Origin: Earliella scabrosa
Taxonomy: Eukaryota > Basidiomycota > Agaricomycetes > Polyporales > Polyporaceae
DNA: 64,000 bases
NCBI GenBank assembly: GCA_022605405.1
Contig: JABYQQ010000022.1
Coordinates: forward strand, 186,001 to 250,000
Reading direction: 5' to 3'
Position numbers and translations under genes: made by a program. Under the pieces are notes generated by a model, which saw nothing but the letters and a program-made list of their open reading frames with translations, had not been told where the DNA came from and made no database searches. Shown here piece after piece: positions 63,282 to 64,000 of this stretch (position 1 is the first letter of the stretch; every line of letters begins with the position of its first letter).

Positions 63282-64000
63282 ATGATTACTCCCAGACTTC
63301 TCTCGTTCGTCATGCTGGCACTGGCTGCCTCAGCTGGCGTCCAAGGCAGAGGTATGCTTTCCGAGCACGATCTTGTGACGACACCGTTCTAACAATGTCG
63401 TGTAGTTGCTCACTCGACCGCGGGTCTCGTCGACGTGAAACCCTCCAACGGCCCGGCGTCTTACAACGCACGCCGCACCGACTACCTTCCGCGCTGGTTC
63501 GGCTACCGCCCTCGCAGGTACGCTGCTCGTGACGAGGACGAAGAGGACGCACCTGCCGCCGACGCATCGCCATCGGCAGACCCCTCTACTTCGGACGACT
63601 CGGACTCGGCTTCGACAGTCGAGTCTACGACTGTCAGTGTCCTCACCACCACAGGAACGTCCACCTCGACGGATACGACGACTGCGATCAGCACGTCGAC
63701 CGGTGTGGAGACGACGACTTCGACTTCAGACGGTACGGAGGTGACAGGCACCACTACCACCACCGAGGTCCAGACTACGACGGGTACGACGGAGGTGGTC
63801 GTGACGACTACTGGCACGACTACAACTACCGAAACCGTGACGTCTACCGTCGAGCCTACGGCTGAGCCGTCTACGGAGTCGTCTGCGTCCTCAGAAACAT
63901 CTACCGGCACTAGTACCACGGATGCCACCACTGAGACTGCCACGTCTGCCGAGACGACTACGGGATCTTCTACTGCCTCAGCTGTGACCAGTGCCTCCTC
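63282..64000 (+). CDS. Secreted Ser/Thr-rich cell-surface protein (5' part)
   Basis: Starts with a clear signal peptide (MITPRLLSFVMLALAASAGVQG) in exon 1 (63282-63351). A 54 bp phase-1 intron (GTATGC..GTGTAG) leads to exon 2 at 63406, which is open to the window edge. After a short folded-looking region (SYNARRTDYLPRWFGYRPRR) comes an acidic linker, then a long Thr/Ser-rich tract (TTTGTSTSTDTTT, ETTTSTSDGTEV) expected to be heavily O-mannosylated, like fungal mucin-type or GPI-anchored wall proteins. The C-terminus lies outside the window, so a GPI signal cannot be checked. Confidence 0.75.

Noticed and set aside
63503..63943. Valine-rich 146 aa minus frame
   Set aside because: It is the antisense reading of the Thr-rich tract (ACN codons read as NGT) of the secreted protein.

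Overview
The window looks like a chromosome segment from a filamentous basidiomycete (Agaricomycetes, perhaps a polypore). The evidence is genes split by 45-60 bp GT..AG introns, a seven-helix STE3-type pheromone receptor, and a family of HET-domain genes of the basidiomycete type. The species cannot be named from the sequence alone.

From 1 to about 35 kb there is a tandem array. Each unit has an Old Yellow Enzyme (OYE) gene on the minus strand, 4-5 kb of decayed spacer, and one (once two) HET-domain genes on the plus strand. Five HET genes here look intact (starts at 6974, 9626, 16838, 25444 and 33262, about 590-615 aa each). Only the first OYE copy (619-2053) is intact. The other three (about 11.7, 19.1 and 27.7 kb) are broken, and two of them share one internal deletion. 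Two non-autonomous terminal-inverted-repeat elements sit in the spacer of unit 2. They are exposed by the empty sites in the sister units.

From 36 to 52 kb the array is rearranged. It holds an unidentified leucine-rich, possibly F-box-like protein (minus), a ruined copy of the pheromone receptor, two inverted ruined copies of a membrane/coiled-coil gene, one more intact HET gene (45448) and one truncated HET gene (51414). The intact receptor (53186-55213) and the intact membrane/coiled-coil gene (55831-57553) follow. A divergent HET gene lies on the minus strand (60885-58996). The window ends inside a secreted Ser/Thr-rich cell-surface protein.

The common theme is probably self/non-self recognition. 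HET-domain proteins are cell-death effectors of vegetative incompatibility in ascomycetes, and STE3 receptors sense mating pheromones. Array growth, gene mosaicism (visible in the 6974 gene) and retention of HET frames beside decaying OYE copies suggest a birth-and-death allorecognition locus. That interpretation is inference; no pheromone precursor gene was found by eye.
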